In this document: piece by piece, positions 47,637-59,309 of the stretch
Position numbering within the stretch: position 1 is the stretch's first letter
Layout of the letters: every line of letters begins with the position of its first letter
NCBI GenBank assembly: GCA_012295225.1
Contig: WMKK01000009.1
Location: forward strand, 517,909-581,908
Source: Ostreococcus mediterraneus
Taxonomy: Eukaryota; Chlorophyta; Mamiellophyceae; Mamiellales; Bathycoccaceae
DNA: 64,000 nucleotides
Direction of reading: 5' to 3'
Position numbers and translations under genes: made by a program
The notes under the pieces: model-generated
What the model saw: only the letters and a program-made list of their open reading frames with translations
Database searches by the model: none
Told to the model about the DNA's origin: nothing

Positions 47637-50600
47637 TTAATTGTCGAGCGCGCGCGCGAAAAATGCGTCGCACGTCGCCGTGGAGGCGTTGAGCGCGTCT
47701 GGTAAAACGTCGCACGCGTCTAAAAGTTCTTGCGCATCTTCGGCGTCTCGAGCATCTTGGAGCCATTCGAGCGCGTCTTCGGCGCCCGCAAGCATGCCTG
47801 CGACATCACCGAGTCTATCAATTAAACGCGCGCGTTCTGTCGCGTCGTTGGATTCGCTCAGAGCGACGCGCGCGTCTGACGCGATGGAGACTGCGGTGCC
47901 ACGCTCGGGACGACGTCTCGGCTTGAACCATTCATGTAACTTGTTGATCAATCCAAAGTAAATGAGAAACGGCCGAATCATGGCGAATGTATCGCCGCTT
48001 GAAACAAGTGCGGGGTCGTTATCGCTCGGATATGACGAAATTCGAGCGCATCCGTGCGTCTTGGCGTGACGAAGGATTGAAATCAACGCGTTGCGTCTCG
48101 CCGCGCTCCATTTTTCGCTCGTCCACGTAATCACGGTAAGAACGAGAGCCGCTGGAAGGACGTGCCCGCTCGCGTCATCGTCGTCCCAGGTCTCTTCTGG
48201 CGAACACAAGCGGTCGAGAAGGGCGTGGAACTCTTCTAATCCTTTCTCGGGCGCGAGCGCGACTTGATGCACGGCTAAACGTACGAGCTGAGGCAAGAGG
48301 TGCATGTTGCTTTGCTTTCCACCGCCTCGGCAATCCGTGCTGAATGATGTATCCATGGCGAATCTACCGAGAAGCAGCGCCACGTCCCAAATGGATTGTC
48401 GCGCGCGTGTTGTCGGGACGATGAGTGCCCCGATGGCGAAGGCGTTTTGCCACCACACGTCTACGGCGGCGGCGTACGTCGACTCTGAAATTGTCGAACT
48501 CGACACTGGGAGCAAGTTGTTGCACAGAGTCTCACTGTTTCTCAACGCTGCGCCCTCCCATTCGCGTTTGGGCGTGCGCAATGCAACGTCTGCGCGCTTC
48601 GCAGATGCGTGGCACGAGAAGTGAATGGCGTTGAAATGCGACACGGTGCACACCGTCTGCGACGCGTCGCCATTCGCCGCGAGCGTCAGCGCAAGCTTAT
48701 TATAGCAGTACACTCCGAGAAGCTCCCGTGGCTTCAGGGCGTAACCTTCAAAACACACTCGACATACTATCGAATCCTTATCGTTCTCTGTCATCATGGA
48801 TTCGTATCCCTGTAAAGATCGAGGGGAGTGCGCGAGTCCGATGGTGAGCGGCGCTCCGGGACTCGAGGGACTGGCGACAACTTTCATACCCATTTCGGCG
48901 AGCATTTGTTCTCGCTTAGCTAAAGCTTTGCGACGATTTTCATCTCGCGTTGCCGCTCTCAGTTCATCAAGGTGGTCTGCGACTTCTTCTGACGTCGTCG
49001 CCAATGTTTCCAAGCAGTTTTCAGCGAGAGAGCCGATGTCGCGTTCGGTGACCGACTCGAGTTTATGCAACAGCACAAATAGAATCGCGTTGGCGTTGAC
49101 GTCAATTTTGTAGCCTCTGGCGACCCCGTTCAATAATTCCAATGCAAGAGGTAAGCCGCTGCGCTCGATGGCTGCATCCCAAGCGGGTGATCCGCGTTCA
49201 CGGGCACTCGGTGCGCCAAACGCGACGTTGACGACGTAGTCAGAGAGATACGTCACCGTACCAGCGGACCAAATGGCTTCGAGGACGCGTTGACCCGAGA
49301 GATCGCGTGGAATGGCATCAGCGAGTCGGGTCGAGCATTCAAGTTCGAGCTGCAGTGCGCCTTTTTCGGCATCGCCATCCTGCATGTCATCAAAAGATAT
49401 AAGTTTGCGCACCGACGAGTCGAAATTCTTGGCGAGAATGTTCTTTGACTCGACAACTGATCCAGCAAGTCGCGGAATAATGCGAGCGAGGATATCCGCT
49501 TCGTGACGTTCTTGGCTTCGAATAAGCTGCTTGAGTTGAGATGAGAAGATTTCCACGTGATTCATTTCTTGTGCTTGCATCGAAAGTGCGATAGTTTGCA
49601 GCGATGAACCACTCTTTTTCAGTCTCGGCGAAGTGACGCGTTGAATGCTCGACGCGTCTTCGTCAAAAGTCTGCGCAAGTAAGCCCCCAGACGCAGTTCG
49701 CGATGCTGTGGTAAAGTCATCGTTCTCATTTGCTTCTTGTTCTTCTTGTAAAAGCATTTCAATCACGAGCAGTAGCTCATTTCCTGATGTAGAGTTCTGC
49801 TTGAATGCCAACGCGGCTTCATCCAACAAACTCGCAAGCGCGCCGCTCATGAGCATGGATTGTCTATTTTTTTTCAATTGACTCGCAGCGCGCAAGATTC
49901 GGAGTAAAATAACTGAATCATCCTCAGCACCAGTGTACAAGGTAGAGGAATGCGCCCGAATGTTTGGCAACAGCTGAATCAATGTTTTGAATCCGAAATC
50001 TTGTTGGAAGATTCCCGTCGCCGCGTACTTGGCTTCCAAGTCTTCATCTTCTTCTTGCGACGGCGCAAGTCGATCGATTCTCTCCTCCGTGGCTTCACCA
50101 TCTAACCCAGAAAGACGGAACGTTATCGCCATCGGCGGGCCAATCGGCTCGTTCGCGCCTGAGGTCTGACTCTGACGCCGCTGGACGCCATCAAATAACG
50201 ACGGCATCCAAACGCGCTCAAATACGTCGGCGACAGCCAAATCAAGACTGATGATTTGATTTGCGACGAGTAACTCCATGCCAAAATCATCATCTACAAG
50301 ACCAACCATGTCGAGTTCGCGACAAATCAGATTCTTGACATCGCGCATGAGAGGTTCTTTGGAATCGAGTTGACTGCTTGAGTACGGATTCCTCGCCATC
50401 GTTCCCGGGATGAATTCCTCCTGCGTGGCACTCTTTAAAAGCCGTAAGAGATGCACCTTTTGCGGTGGTGCGTGAGGAAGCACCAAAACAGCGAGTTCGT
50501 CTAAAATGACATGAATCGGCACACGCGTACCACTGTCAACTTCGTAAGAGCGAGCGAGAGCGACGCAAATTTTTGCAACTTTTGCCTTCATATCTTCTGA

Positions 50601-53600
50601 AGACTCTACGCAAAGTTGAAGCAGCGCGTCAAACGTTTCTGACGCACGCATCGCACTCGGTGCTTGACAAACCTTGAGAGCTCTCGAACACAGAGTTGCG
50701 CGAACGAGAACATGAATTCCAGAGTCCATGAAAGACGTCATCAATTGCGGAGAACCTTTCAAAACATCGTTTAGAAGCGACGAGACGCATTGCAATCCAA
50801 ATCCAACATCAACGGAATTCGCATCGAAGAGTGCCGCTTCGGATTTAATGTACTTGGAGCACGCATCGAGTTCCGTGCGCAACATGGAAATCAAAATATC
50901 AACCAATTTATTCGAATGATTGAGCTCGATCAACACTGACTCGCCACGTAACGCACTGTTGAGCGTGTTGAGGTAATCCATGCATGCGCCGTGCGCCAAA
51001 TCTTTGGGAACCGCGTGCAGCAAATATTTCGCAACCTTTATATTGACGCACTCACCTTGACGCGTCAATAACGAAATGATTTGAATGACTTCCAGTCTAA
51101 CATGCTTTGACGCGCAGAAGAGAGCTGAAACGAACCATGGCATCAAATCAACCAGTGTTGGTTCATCAACATGGTTGTCACTCAAATACTGTGAGAAAGA
51201 TCTGCCCAAATGTTGAAACGCATCTGCAGTGATTAACGTATGAGCCGGCAAAACCAATTCATTATGCTCACTACGATTGGCCAAAGCTTCATGAATGACC
51301 TCAAGCGCTGGCAATATGACGTTATCGGCAATAACGGGGTTTGAAATAAGCTGCGGTGAGCTCAACGCTTTGCACGCGAGTGCCATCAACGCTGACCGTT
51401 CATCCCTATAAGTTGTTACTGCACCGTCTGCATTACCTCTATGCGCATTCGCGTGAATCAAGTCTTGTAGCAAAAGCATGTCTTGGTTGTTTTGCGATAC
51501 CATTGGCCCACTCCAAGCCTTGAAATGCGACAGGTCATCGTTTGCGCGCTCAAAGGCGGCCTTGCACAAAAATTGACGCACGCTCTCATCTCGCGCAGCC
51601 ATATTCGACAAGACTGTTCGCGCAACATTACACATTGACGACCCGAGCATTTGAGGGTTCAGCATGCGACTGTATATGTACTCATGAATTTTGTTTCTCC
51701 TCAACGCTTCGACACCAGACTTTGTGAGCGAGAGAGATGTGCACAATTTTATCACGCAGTGCAAATGATCACAGCACGTGCCAAAGTTCCAAGATATTTG
51801 AGGATGCGATTTTTTCGAAGAGTTGCGTTGAGACAAATAATGAAGAATTGCCTGATGGATTGCGCGTCGCTTGAAATTGGCCACAATCAGTTCCATTCTG
51901 CGATTCTTACTTGTCACCGTGTAGAGGTGTCCAACATCCATCATAGTTTCGCCTTTTTCAAACAATGCTGTTCTCAAAGAAGCTTCGGTGGACTCAATCG
52001 CCTCAACGGCAACTTTCACAGCATCTGCTTGATGCTTGAGCTCTTGAATGGCTGATGAAAGTTCGTCGCTGTTGTGTAATTTTGGGTAACGCTCGCACAA
52101 CGCCCTGTGCGTATGCAATGTTGTCTGAATTTTTGCATACCGACAATGCCCACACTCGTTGCATATGAACGCATCAAGTTTTTCGTAATTGATATTACGG
52201 CAGTAACGGCATTGATACGCGTTTTCGCGGCAGTTGGAGCAAATTCCGTGCTTAACATCTGTCACGTGACGAGCGCATCTGGGACAGTGCAACGTCATCA
52301 AGCTCTTCGCTTGCACGTTTTCATGAAATGACTTAAAGACCAAGTTGAGCGCCCACACATCAACAGGAATATCCAATTTCAATGTCTTTTCGGTGTCACT
52401 CGCGGACAAATACAGTTTGCCCAGAAGTTGCCAGTGCTGAGAATTGAAAGTGCGCATCGTGTTGGCATCCTTGTCGGCTGTCATTCTCCATATCTCAATC
52501 TCTTTCACTCGCAAGTATGTTTTGACCTCTGTCACTCTGACCGTAATCGAGTCAACAGTCATCAATTCGCGAAACTTTGTCATCGCGCTATTCTTGGTAA
52601 ACATTTGTTGCTTCTTCAACGTATCCAAGTGCTGATCTTCAAACTCGTGTGCAGCGAGAAACGACTGCGCGTCTCTCATACCACAATCTGTTTCTAACCA
52701 ATATTTGTCAACGTCTTCCACTGAAAACACACGACGCTGCTCTAACTCGCGATACAGATCGGCCCTGACATGATCACTGACTTGCAATAAAGCATCTTTC
52801 ATTCCGATGCAAAAGTGATTAATTTTGTGCTCAAATTTTGACACAACGTCGTCATCAACGATGGCCCGCTGCATGAAATCTAAAACCTCGTTGGCACGAT
52901 GTCCTTTTGATTGCACATCCTGCATGGATTCCATCAAAGCATCCAACAAATCATTTCTGTACGATGGGTATGATTCCCAAATCGAACTCAAAACGCCAGT
53001 CGCGGCACGCCTGACGTCGTCATCTCTTGATTGAAGCGCACACGTCACGACAAGATCCAGGCGCTCGACAATCTCTCGAATCAAAATGGCGCCGCTCACT
53101 TCCGTGCCATTTTCATTGCTTTGTATTTTGCATGCCTGGATGATGCAAGAAATGATGTGACACGCGTTCGCGCCGAGAGAAGAGGGTAGCTGCACGGTGG
53201 CGTGCGTCAGCCCAATCACAAACGCAGCTTCAAAGTCAATGTTTTCCATAAAGTACCGCAAACTTGCGACACTGGCTCTCGAAATATCCGAAGTAGTTTG
53301 AATCGCACTCTTTAGCTCGAGTAAATCGGCGTAAGCGACCTCGTCTGCACACCATGGAGAACTAAAACGAGCATCCGTAATCTTGCGCAGCGACGGCACC
53401 AAATTTAGCAAGACACCCGCCTTGTTGAGAACTTCCGCATCCATGTCGACGTTGAGAAGAGTAATCATCTTATTTGCACTCTTCGAAATTTCACTCGGCG
53501 ATCTCAATGCCGAAGCTTGCGAAAGTACGTGCAACCAGTCACTCTTCTCGCGTTCTGGTAAGGCGTCAAGCTCCAGAGCTTGCAAATACGACATTGCGTG

Positions 53601-56600
53601 AATTATAGTGGACTCCAAACTGAAGGACGCTATTTCGGACGATGAACGATCGGATCCACTCTTGCCACACTCCAGTAGTGCACCATAAGCGCGCTCAGAC
53701 TGCTCATGCTGCTTGCCTAGATCATGAGATGTTGATCTGCGTAACAGTTCACACGCTAAAGCGTACGCATGCAACAGCGCTTCACGCGCATCCTTCTTTG
53801 GCGCACCATGCAGTTGTAGACATTCTGCCGAAATCGCGAGTCGCCACGTGAGTGCATCATATTCGATAATGTCCCCACGCAATGGTGGAAGTCTGCACAG
53901 CTCAGGATTTAAGCACTCAGGGTAAACCTCGATGAGCGCCCTGATGAGCAGCGCTTGCGACTTGTACATCACTCGATCGTTGACTTGCATGATGACACAG
54001 ACCAAATCACGTATACCATTCGAACTTGAATATTTTTCCCGCCTAAATTCTGGCTTGGCTGAAATATTTCTTCGCGCTTGATTCAAGTTGATGCCTTGGT
54101 TGCCAATAGGAACTATGAGATGCGACAGTAATGTTTCCGCGGCGACCATTCGAACATCTTCGTGTCCGCATGTTATCAAGTGAAACATGCAACGCACAAG
54201 TTGAGCATCGCGTTCATGCCTCAATACGGCTGTAATCGCGTGCACAGCGTAAGGTACAAATTCATCGGCGTTCCATGAACCTGAACCTGCATCGAGCATC
54301 GCTGGCAAACTTTCGCAGAGTTGTTTCAAGTACGGCGACGAGTCCAGGAGTGCCCGCGGACGCCTGATCGCGAGGCGACCAAGTTTCCGAATTGCAAAGT
54401 GATACTCTACCAAATCTTCGTGCTTCACGCTGAGCGGCTGCTGAATAACGCGCGAGCAGATGTTTTCCGCAACTTTATGTCCAATCAGTAAAGTTGAATT
54501 ATCCTTAATGTTGATCGCAGAGAGCGCGTTGGCGTCGTGCGCGGATGCGCTCAACACCGCCCAAGCTAAAAACTTTGCCGAACGATGGTACTGCGTTTCC
54601 AAAGCATTAAATTTCGGCTTGCGCAACATGGCTTCGTACACGACACGTAATTTGCTCGATTTCAAGTCCAAGTCACAATATCGTAGACTGTGGATGATGG
54701 AAATCGTCCCCTGCAACCACGCAGAAGGAACGGTTGCGTCACCAATGTCGCGCATCAAATGTTGTCTGGATCGACTTGAAGAAGAATTCAACGCGTCATG
54801 CACGCTTTGAGCTTCTCGTTCGAGTTCAATTTCAACATCTTTATCCAAATCCATCAAAGTGCTCGCGTAAACTTCCAATCGATCGATGCGAATTTTTACT
54901 TGGTTGGCAGAGTCGACGACAAATTTTAGTTTCATTGGCGATACGTTGTCCTTGAGCGCGGCAGACTCCGAGCACGTAAATGGAATATCGTACCACCTCC
55001 TGGACTCTCGTTCAAATTTGACTACTCGACCGCTAGGTAGAATCATCTTGGAGGGCGCATATGAGGTCATCGTCATGCCGCCGATATGAATACGTACACC
55101 ACGAATGACGCGAGAGTCACCATTCGAGAGTTGCATCGTCAAATGTACGTCATCAGAATTTTGGGCTTCGATGAATCCATCCTCGGACTGAAGAATAGAA
55201 CGCAAGGCAGAAGGAAGCGCGCCACGGTTGAAAGATCCACCAAAATCGACAGTAGGCGTCACCTTTGCTAACTTCTCAAAGAAATTGTAATCAAAGGTAA
55301 CGACGCTCGCTAATCCTCCTTGTTTCTTTGAGTCTTCAAACAAACTACTTGGCGTCGGCGACGATCGCACTTCGTCGTATGCGCTGATTTGCATTGAACC
55401 ATCGTCTCGTAAGGTAATGAGTGCGGAGGGAAAGTCGCCAGATCCAGCTTTCTGGTAACCGGCGAAACCAATCACATTTGCCGGCGCCGCGGCAAGAGGG
55501 ATGGACTCGACGTGTTCACCATCTACTGATATGAGAGAAACACTTTCTGAATCTGATGATTGGCGAATAAACACTTTCTTAGATGCAAGCTGAAGTCGTG
55601 CCGAAGGGCCACATTTGTTAGGCAAACAAAAGTCTGCGAATGTTGAGTGGCCGATATCATTTGTCCTGATCTTCAACAGCGAAGACAGTTTAAACTCGCC
55701 GCCATCGCTCGTAGCTACGCGTGCCAAAGTCATACCGCCATCTGCAGTGTTGACAAAAAGCACATCATAAGCTTCTGAATACGCCAGTGCGTATATATCA
55801 GACAAGTCCTCATTGAGTTCCAGCTTTGCGTGAGCATTTAAGTGAATGAACTCATTCGATTTATTGCTAGGCACATCCAACGCGTACACGCTGCCATCGT
55901 TTGTCAACGTGATGTTGCGCGCATAATTCCGTCGTTTAGCGTCAACCCAGACTGAAGAAGTAATGTACAGAGGAGATGCAATTATTGTGCATGCTGGCTG
56001 AGTGGCACTTCGGCTCAAGTCGTACAGGACGCTGGTATTCCTTCCAGTCAAGGCGAACAGGCACATCGAATTCGGCACCCACGCCGAATCGATAATCAAG
56101 TCGAATTCATATTCACCAGAAGCATCAGCAAGTCTAAGACGATCAGTAATGTCTCCACTTTTGTTGAGCGTGCAAATTTGTACTTCGTACAGACCAACGA
56201 CGGAAAAAGTATCGACATTGCTGTGATTGAATTTGATATTCACCACGTCGAAACAAAACACGTTTCGGGAGAGAGGGCGAATCCCAACCTTGTCGCCGAG
56301 CTTAACCGCAGAACTCTCGCGATCGGATGAAGTAGCTTGCGCTCCGATGACAATATTCGCGTCCAAAATTGAAATTTTATCCCCTTCACCAATAGCGAGA
56401 TGACCACCATTTGAACACGCGACGACATTGCGTACAATGATACCGCTCAACATGAGCGCTTGGACGTGCGGCTTGGCTTCGAGTGCGCGCAACTCAAACG
56501 AACCAGCTTTAAAATTTCTTGCCACACGCATAGCAGTTGTTTCAGTGGCAGAAATAGTAGTGAGTTCTCGATCTGTCATCTTTAGATCTAAAGACATCGG

Positions 56601-59309
56601 TTCATCATCGTGTAGTGGCTTAAACCAAGAAATGAGCACAGCCTCCAAAGCTTGAACAACGTTTCCGTTTTTAAGCGCCATTCGCAAAGATTCCAGAGCG
56701 TTGACTGAGCACAAACGCCGTGCAAGATTGGGTTCATGCAATTCATCCACATCATTTTCAGCCTCAGAATCACTATCCGGATCTATTTCTAACGCTTTGT
56801 CCGAAATTGCAATCTCTGCTGGTCTCGAATGAATCTTTTCAAAGTCTTGTTCATCTAAACAGAAGCATTTGTGTCGAGGCGACTGCATGGCTCCGTCGGC
56901 CCCACAATCACAGAAAAATCTAGACTTTCTCGAGTAAACAATGCGATGACCTGCATGGCAAGTCTTTGCACAATTACTGCAGCATCCACGTGAGGCTACG
57001 AGATTGCAGTCGTAGCAAAAGTACCAATGCTGTTCTTGGAAAGACTCGCCACTCGTGATAAAGGTACATAACCCAGAAGACATATCTAACGATCCTCGAC
57101 GGTCGCTGCTCGTCGTCGCCTCTTCGCGTTCGCTATCACCATCAGATGAAACTAATCGTTCTCTCAAAGACAAGTGCTCTGCATCTGCTGCGATGATCCT
57201 GTGCCAAAGCTCTGGTAGCGTATTTCTAACGCGCTCTTCACCCGTGCGCCCACCACCCGTGAGTGAGGCTGCCGCGGCATCGAGTACGGCATCCAAACGC
57301 GCAAGTCTCGTGTTTAAAACATCTTCGGATGGATCATCGTCCGTCGAATTCTCGGGAGGAATCGCAAAAAGACGCCCGAATTCATCTTGAAGATTTATGA
57401 TGTTGATTTCGCGCTCATGGTTTGCTTCCGCATCAATCGTCTCGGGATGTTCTTCAGTTGTCGGTGATTCGAGTAAACGCGAAAGAGCATTCGACATCGT
57501 GGATTCCGCAGAATCACGTCGAACAGGTTCATCAACTTTGTGTAAAATAAAGCTCACGATGCGAATCGCCGGGATGAAGTGCGACATTTGATCCTCATCT
57601 TGTGCGAGCTTGGCGCGCGCCAAAGTACTGAGCAGGCACTTTGCGGCGGTTTGAGCTCCGTCCGTCGGGCAGCCAAGAGCCAATCTGATGAGTGTCATAG
57701 GAGCTGAATCTAAAGTGATCTTATTCGTTCGAGCGTTGTTGGAAAGTCGCTCGTCCAGAATAAAAGCATCAGAGAAATGTTCTAAAACAGCTTTGAGCAG
57801 TTTTGGGACGCATCCATAATTCTCGACGTTGACGTCGTCGTTACTTATTGCCGCTTCCAAAAATTTTACCACGGCGTCTCGGAGGTCTAAATCGTGACTG
57901 CACAACAAAGTAAGAATACATTTCGACACTTCATCGTTCGAAAGTAACGCAAATGATTCATCAAGTCTTAGTAAATTCTCACCGCTTGAAATGGCCACCG
58001 AGTACAGCGCGTTGGAGAGCGCGCACAGCGTCTCGCTCGAAACCGTTTCCCATGCGTATGATTTCACAAAGAAAAACACGAGCGTATTCAAAAATGCCAA
58101 GTCCATTTGACTCGCCAGTGTCGTTCCAACCATCCCGCAGGCGCGTTCAATTTCTGACGCAACGCGTTCGACGAGGCGCGTGTCTGTTTCTGGCGTCAAA
58201 ACGTCCAAGCATATCTGTGCCAAAAGCTTGGAAAGTTCGCTAATCTTCTGCGACGCTCGGCTCAATGTACGTTTCAATATCTTTGAACACTCTTTCAGTG
58301 TCGCTCGCTCAAGCTTCGCCATCGAATCATCACGCAATCTGTCGCCATCAAACAGTGTCCTGGTTGTGGGACGTGACGACGACGTTGAATCTGAAGATGT
58401 CGACTTCCCTTCGCTCAACGCATGAACAAGCGCCACTTCTTCGCTTGCGACAAAGTCATTTATAGACTGTTTCGTCATATCGCTTCCATCACCCATTCGT
58501 AACTGATCAATCACTTTAACGCTCCATCGCTCGGCGTACGCTTTTGACACGCAACTCCGAGCGACGTCTCCCCACCTTCCGCGCGTCTCAAAATCTTGCA
58601 CATCCTCTCTCTCCATCGCGCTCGTCGCTATTCGCAATATCGCAACATACACTTCAATCACCATTTGCTCATCATCCTTTAAAGACGTCTCCAATGCACC
58701 TCGATGCTGCGTAAACGTCCCCAACGTCGCTTCGCACGCCTGCAACGCCTTCGTACACTTCACCCTCGAACACGTCCTCATCGCTTCCTCTCGCGCGCAC
58801 ACCACCAAAGGTCGCAAACAATGCGCCGCTAATGCATGTCCAGCCATCTTCTCCGCCGTCTCCGCCGTCCCTCGCGCCACGCGTCGCAACGCTCGCGCGA
58901 GTTCTTCAATTTCCTCCCACGTCGCAGCCTCGCCTTCTCCCGCATCGCTCCGCACCGCGACCGCCGCGGACGACCCCGCCGCGCCGTCGCCCGCGCTCGT
59001 AAACGACGCCGTGCTCGACCCGGCGTGCGCGATGATGACGGCTGCATCGCCGCCACCGCCGTCGTCGTCCACCGCCGTCGCCGTCGCGCGCTCGGTTGCC
59101 TCGAACGCACCGCCGCTGCTCATGCTCGCGCCGTCGCGCCGCCGCCGTCGCCGATCCGCGTCGCTATGCGCGGGAACCTCGTAGGCGTCGTCACGCACCG
59201 CGCGCGTGTCTCGATCGATGTCGTCGTCGCTCGCGCGCGACAAAAAGTGCGGGAGCTGCGTGCCGCGCATCGGCGAGGTCGTTAGGGCGGTCGTCAATCG
59301 TCGACGCAT
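47637..59309 (-). CDS. BIG: Giant E3 ubiquitin ligase, BIG/UBR4 (calossin/pushover) family, intronless
   Basis: N-degron-binding giant ligase; the plant orthologue BIG affects auxin transport, light and CO2 responses. One uninterrupted frame of 3,890 codons. The UBR box starts at C748 (CTFITSGESFQEQHWYFCYDC) and runs through GCCSNCAKTCHAGHRIVYS and FFCDCGADG. A beta-propeller-like region may follow (about 920-1300). A second zinc-rich module starts near 2342 (LHCPRCARHV; CSNCRENAYQCRYC; FICNECGHCRYAK). The UBR4 hemi-RING starts at C3516/C3519 (VCRVCFEGYALKPRELLGVY) with HFSCH downstream. The rest is helical repeat. It is about 1,200 residues shorter than land-plant BIG or human UBR4. Met 63 at 59123 (MSSGGAFEA) is an alternative start. 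Divergent from the JmjC gene. Confidence 0.95.
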   Translation of the reverse strand: MRRRLTTALTTSPMRGTQLPHFLSRASDDDIDRDTRAVRDDAYEVPAHSDADRRRRRRDGASMSSGGAFEATERATATAVDDDGGGGDAAVIIAHAGSSTASFTSAGDGAAGSSAAVAVRSDAGEGEAATWEEIEELARALRRVARGTAETAEKMAGHALAAHCLRPLVVCAREEAMRTCSRVKCTKALQACEATLGTFTQHRGALETSLKDDEQMVIEVYVAILRIATSAMEREDVQDFETRGRWGDVARSCVSKAYAERWSVKVIDQLRMGDGSDMTKQSINDFVASEEVALVHALSEGKSTSSDSTSSSRPTTRTLFDGDRLRDDSMAKLERATLKECSKILKRTLSRASQKISELSKLLAQICLDVLTPETDTRLVERVASEIERACGMVGTTLASQMDLAFLNTLVFFFVKSYAWETVSSETLCALSNALYSVAISSGENLLRLDESFALLSNDEVSKCILTLLCSHDLDLRDAVVKFLEAAISNDDVNVENYGCVPKLLKAVLEHFSDAFILDERLSNNARTNKITLDSAPMTLIRLALGCPTDGAQTAAKCLLSTLARAKLAQDEDQMSHFIPAIRIVSFILHKVDEPVRRDSAESTMSNALSRLLESPTTEEHPETIDAEANHEREINIINLQDEFGRLFAIPPENSTDDDPSEDVLNTRLARLDAVLDAAAASLTGGGRTGEERVRNTLPELWHRIIAADAEHLSLRERLVSSDGDSEREEATTSSDRRGSLDMSSGLCTFITSGESFQEQHWYFCYDCNLVASRGCCSNCAKTCHAGHRIVYSRKSRFFCDCGADGAMQSPRHKCFCLDEQDFEKIHSRPAEIAISDKALEIDPDSDSEAENDVDELHEPNLARRLCSVNALESLRMALKNGNVVQALEAVLISWFKPLHDDEPMSLDLKMTDRELTTISATETTAMRVARNFKAGSFELRALEAKPHVQALMLSGIIVRNVVACSNGGHLAIGEGDKISILDANIVIGAQATSSDRESSAVKLGDKVGIRPLSRNVFCFDVVNIKFNHSNVDTFSVVGLYEVQICTLNKSGDITDRLRLADASGEYEFDLIIDSAWVPNSMCLFALTGRNTSVLYDLSRSATQPACTIIASPLYITSSVWVDAKRRNYARNITLTNDGSVYALDVPSNKSNEFIHLNAHAKLELNEDLSDIYALAYSEAYDVLFVNTADGGMTLARVATSDGGEFKLSSLLKIRTNDIGHSTFADFCLPNKCGPSARLQLASKKVFIRQSSDSESVSLISVDGEHVESIPLAAAPANVIGFAGYQKAGSGDFPSALITLRDDGSMQISAYDEVRSSPTPSSLFEDSKKQGGLASVVTFDYNFFEKLAKVTPTVDFGGSFNRGALPSALRSILQSEDGFIEAQNSDDVHLTMQLSNGDSRVIRGVRIHIGGMTMTSYAPSKMILPSGRVVKFERESRRWYDIPFTCSESAALKDNVSPMKLKFVVDSANQVKIRIDRLEVYASTLMDLDKDVEIELEREAQSVHDALNSSSSRSRQHLMRDIGDATVPSAWLQGTISIIHSLRYCDLDLKSSKLRVVYEAMLRKPKFNALETQYHRSAKFLAWAVLSASAHDANALSAINIKDNSTLLIGHKVAENICSRVIQQPLSVKHEDLVEYHFAIRKLGRLAIRRPRALLDSSPYLKQLCESLPAMLDAGSGSWNADEFVPYAVHAITAVLRHERDAQLVRCMFHLITCGHEDVRMVAAETLLSHLIVPIGNQGINLNQARRNISAKPEFRREKYSSSNGIRDLVCVIMQVNDRVMYKSQALLIRALIEVYPECLNPELCRLPPLRGDIIEYDALTWRLAISAECLQLHGAPKKDAREALLHAYALACELLRRSTSHDLGKQHEQSERAYGALLECGKSGSDRSSSEIASFSLESTIIHAMSYLQALELDALPEREKSDWLHVLSQASALRSPSEISKSANKMITLLNVDMDAEVLNKAGVLLNLVPSLRKITDARFSSPWCADEVAYADLLELKSAIQTTSDISRASVASLRYFMENIDFEAAFVIGLTHATVQLPSSLGANACHIISCIIQACKIQSNENGTEVSGAILIREIVERLDLVVTCALQSRDDDVRRAATGVLSSIWESYPSYRNDLLDALMESMQDVQSKGHRANEVLDFMQRAIVDDDVVSKFEHKINHFCIGMKDALLQVSDHVRADLYRELEQRRVFSVEDVDKYWLETDCGMRDAQSFLAAHEFEDQHLDTLKKQQMFTKNSAMTKFRELMTVDSITVRVTEVKTYLRVKEIEIWRMTADKDANTMRTFNSQHWQLLGKLYLSASDTEKTLKLDIPVDVWALNLVFKSFHENVQAKSLMTLHCPRCARHVTDVKHGICSNCRENAYQCRYCRNINYEKLDAFICNECGHCRYAKIQTTLHTHRALCERYPKLHNSDELSSAIQELKHQADAVKVAVEAIESTEASLRTALFEKGETMMDVGHLYTVTSKNRRMELIVANFKRRAIHQAILHYLSQRNSSKKSHPQISWNFGTCCDHLHCVIKLCTSLSLTKSGVEALRRNKIHEYIYSRMLNPQMLGSSMCNVARTVLSNMAARDESVRQFLCKAAFERANDDLSHFKAWSGPMVSQNNQDMLLLQDLIHANAHRGNADGAVTTYRDERSALMALACKALSSPQLISNPVIADNVILPALEVIHEALANRSEHNELVLPAHTLITADAFQHLGRSFSQYLSDNHVDEPTLVDLMPWFVSALFCASKHVRLEVIQIISLLTRQGECVNIKVAKYLLHAVPKDLAHGACMDYLNTLNSALRGESVLIELNHSNKLVDILISMLRTELDACSKYIKSEAALFDANSVDVGFGLQCVSSLLNDVLKGSPQLMTSFMDSGIHVLVRATLCSRALKVCQAPSAMRASETFDALLQLCVESSEDMKAKVAKICVALARSYEVDSGTRVPIHVILDELAVLVLPHAPPQKVHLLRLLKSATQEEFIPGTMARNPYSSSQLDSKEPLMRDVKNLICRELDMVGLVDDDFGMELLVANQIISLDLAVADVFERVWMPSLFDGVQRRQSQTSGANEPIGPPMAITFRLSGLDGEATEERIDRLAPSQEEDEDLEAKYAATGIFQQDFGFKTLIQLLPNIRAHSSTLYTGAEDDSVILLRILRAASQLKKNRQSMLMSGALASLLDEAALAFKQNSTSGNELLLVIEMLLQEEQEANENDDFTTASRTASGGLLAQTFDEDASSIQRVTSPRLKKSGSSLQTIALSMQAQEMNHVEIFSSQLKQLIRSQERHEADILARIIPRLAGSVVESKNILAKNFDSSVRKLISFDDMQDGDAEKGALQLELECSTRLADAIPRDLSGQRVLEAIWSAGTVTYLSDYVVNVAFGAPSARERGSPAWDAAIERSGLPLALELLNGVARGYKIDVNANAILFVLLHKLESVTERDIGSLAENCLETLATTSEEVADHLDELRAATRDENRRKALAKREQMLAEMGMKVVASPSSPGAPLTIGLAHSPRSLQGYESMMTENDKDSIVCRVCFEGYALKPRELLGVYCYNKLALTLAANGDASQTVCTVSHFNAIHFSCHASAKRADVALRTPKREWEGAALRNSETLCNNLLPVSSSTISESTYAAAVDVWWQNAFAIGALIVPTTRARQSIWDVALLLGRFAMDTSFSTDCRGGGKQSNMHLLPQLVRLAVHQVALAPEKGLEEFHALLDRLCSPEETWDDDDASGHVLPAALVLTVITWTSEKWSAARRNALISILRHAKTHGCARISSYPSDNDPALVSSGDTFAMIRPFLIYFGLINKLHEWFKPRRRPERGTAVSIASDARVALSESNDATERARLIDRLGDVAGMLAGAEDALEWLQDARDAEDAQELLDACDVLPDALNASTATCDAFFARALDN

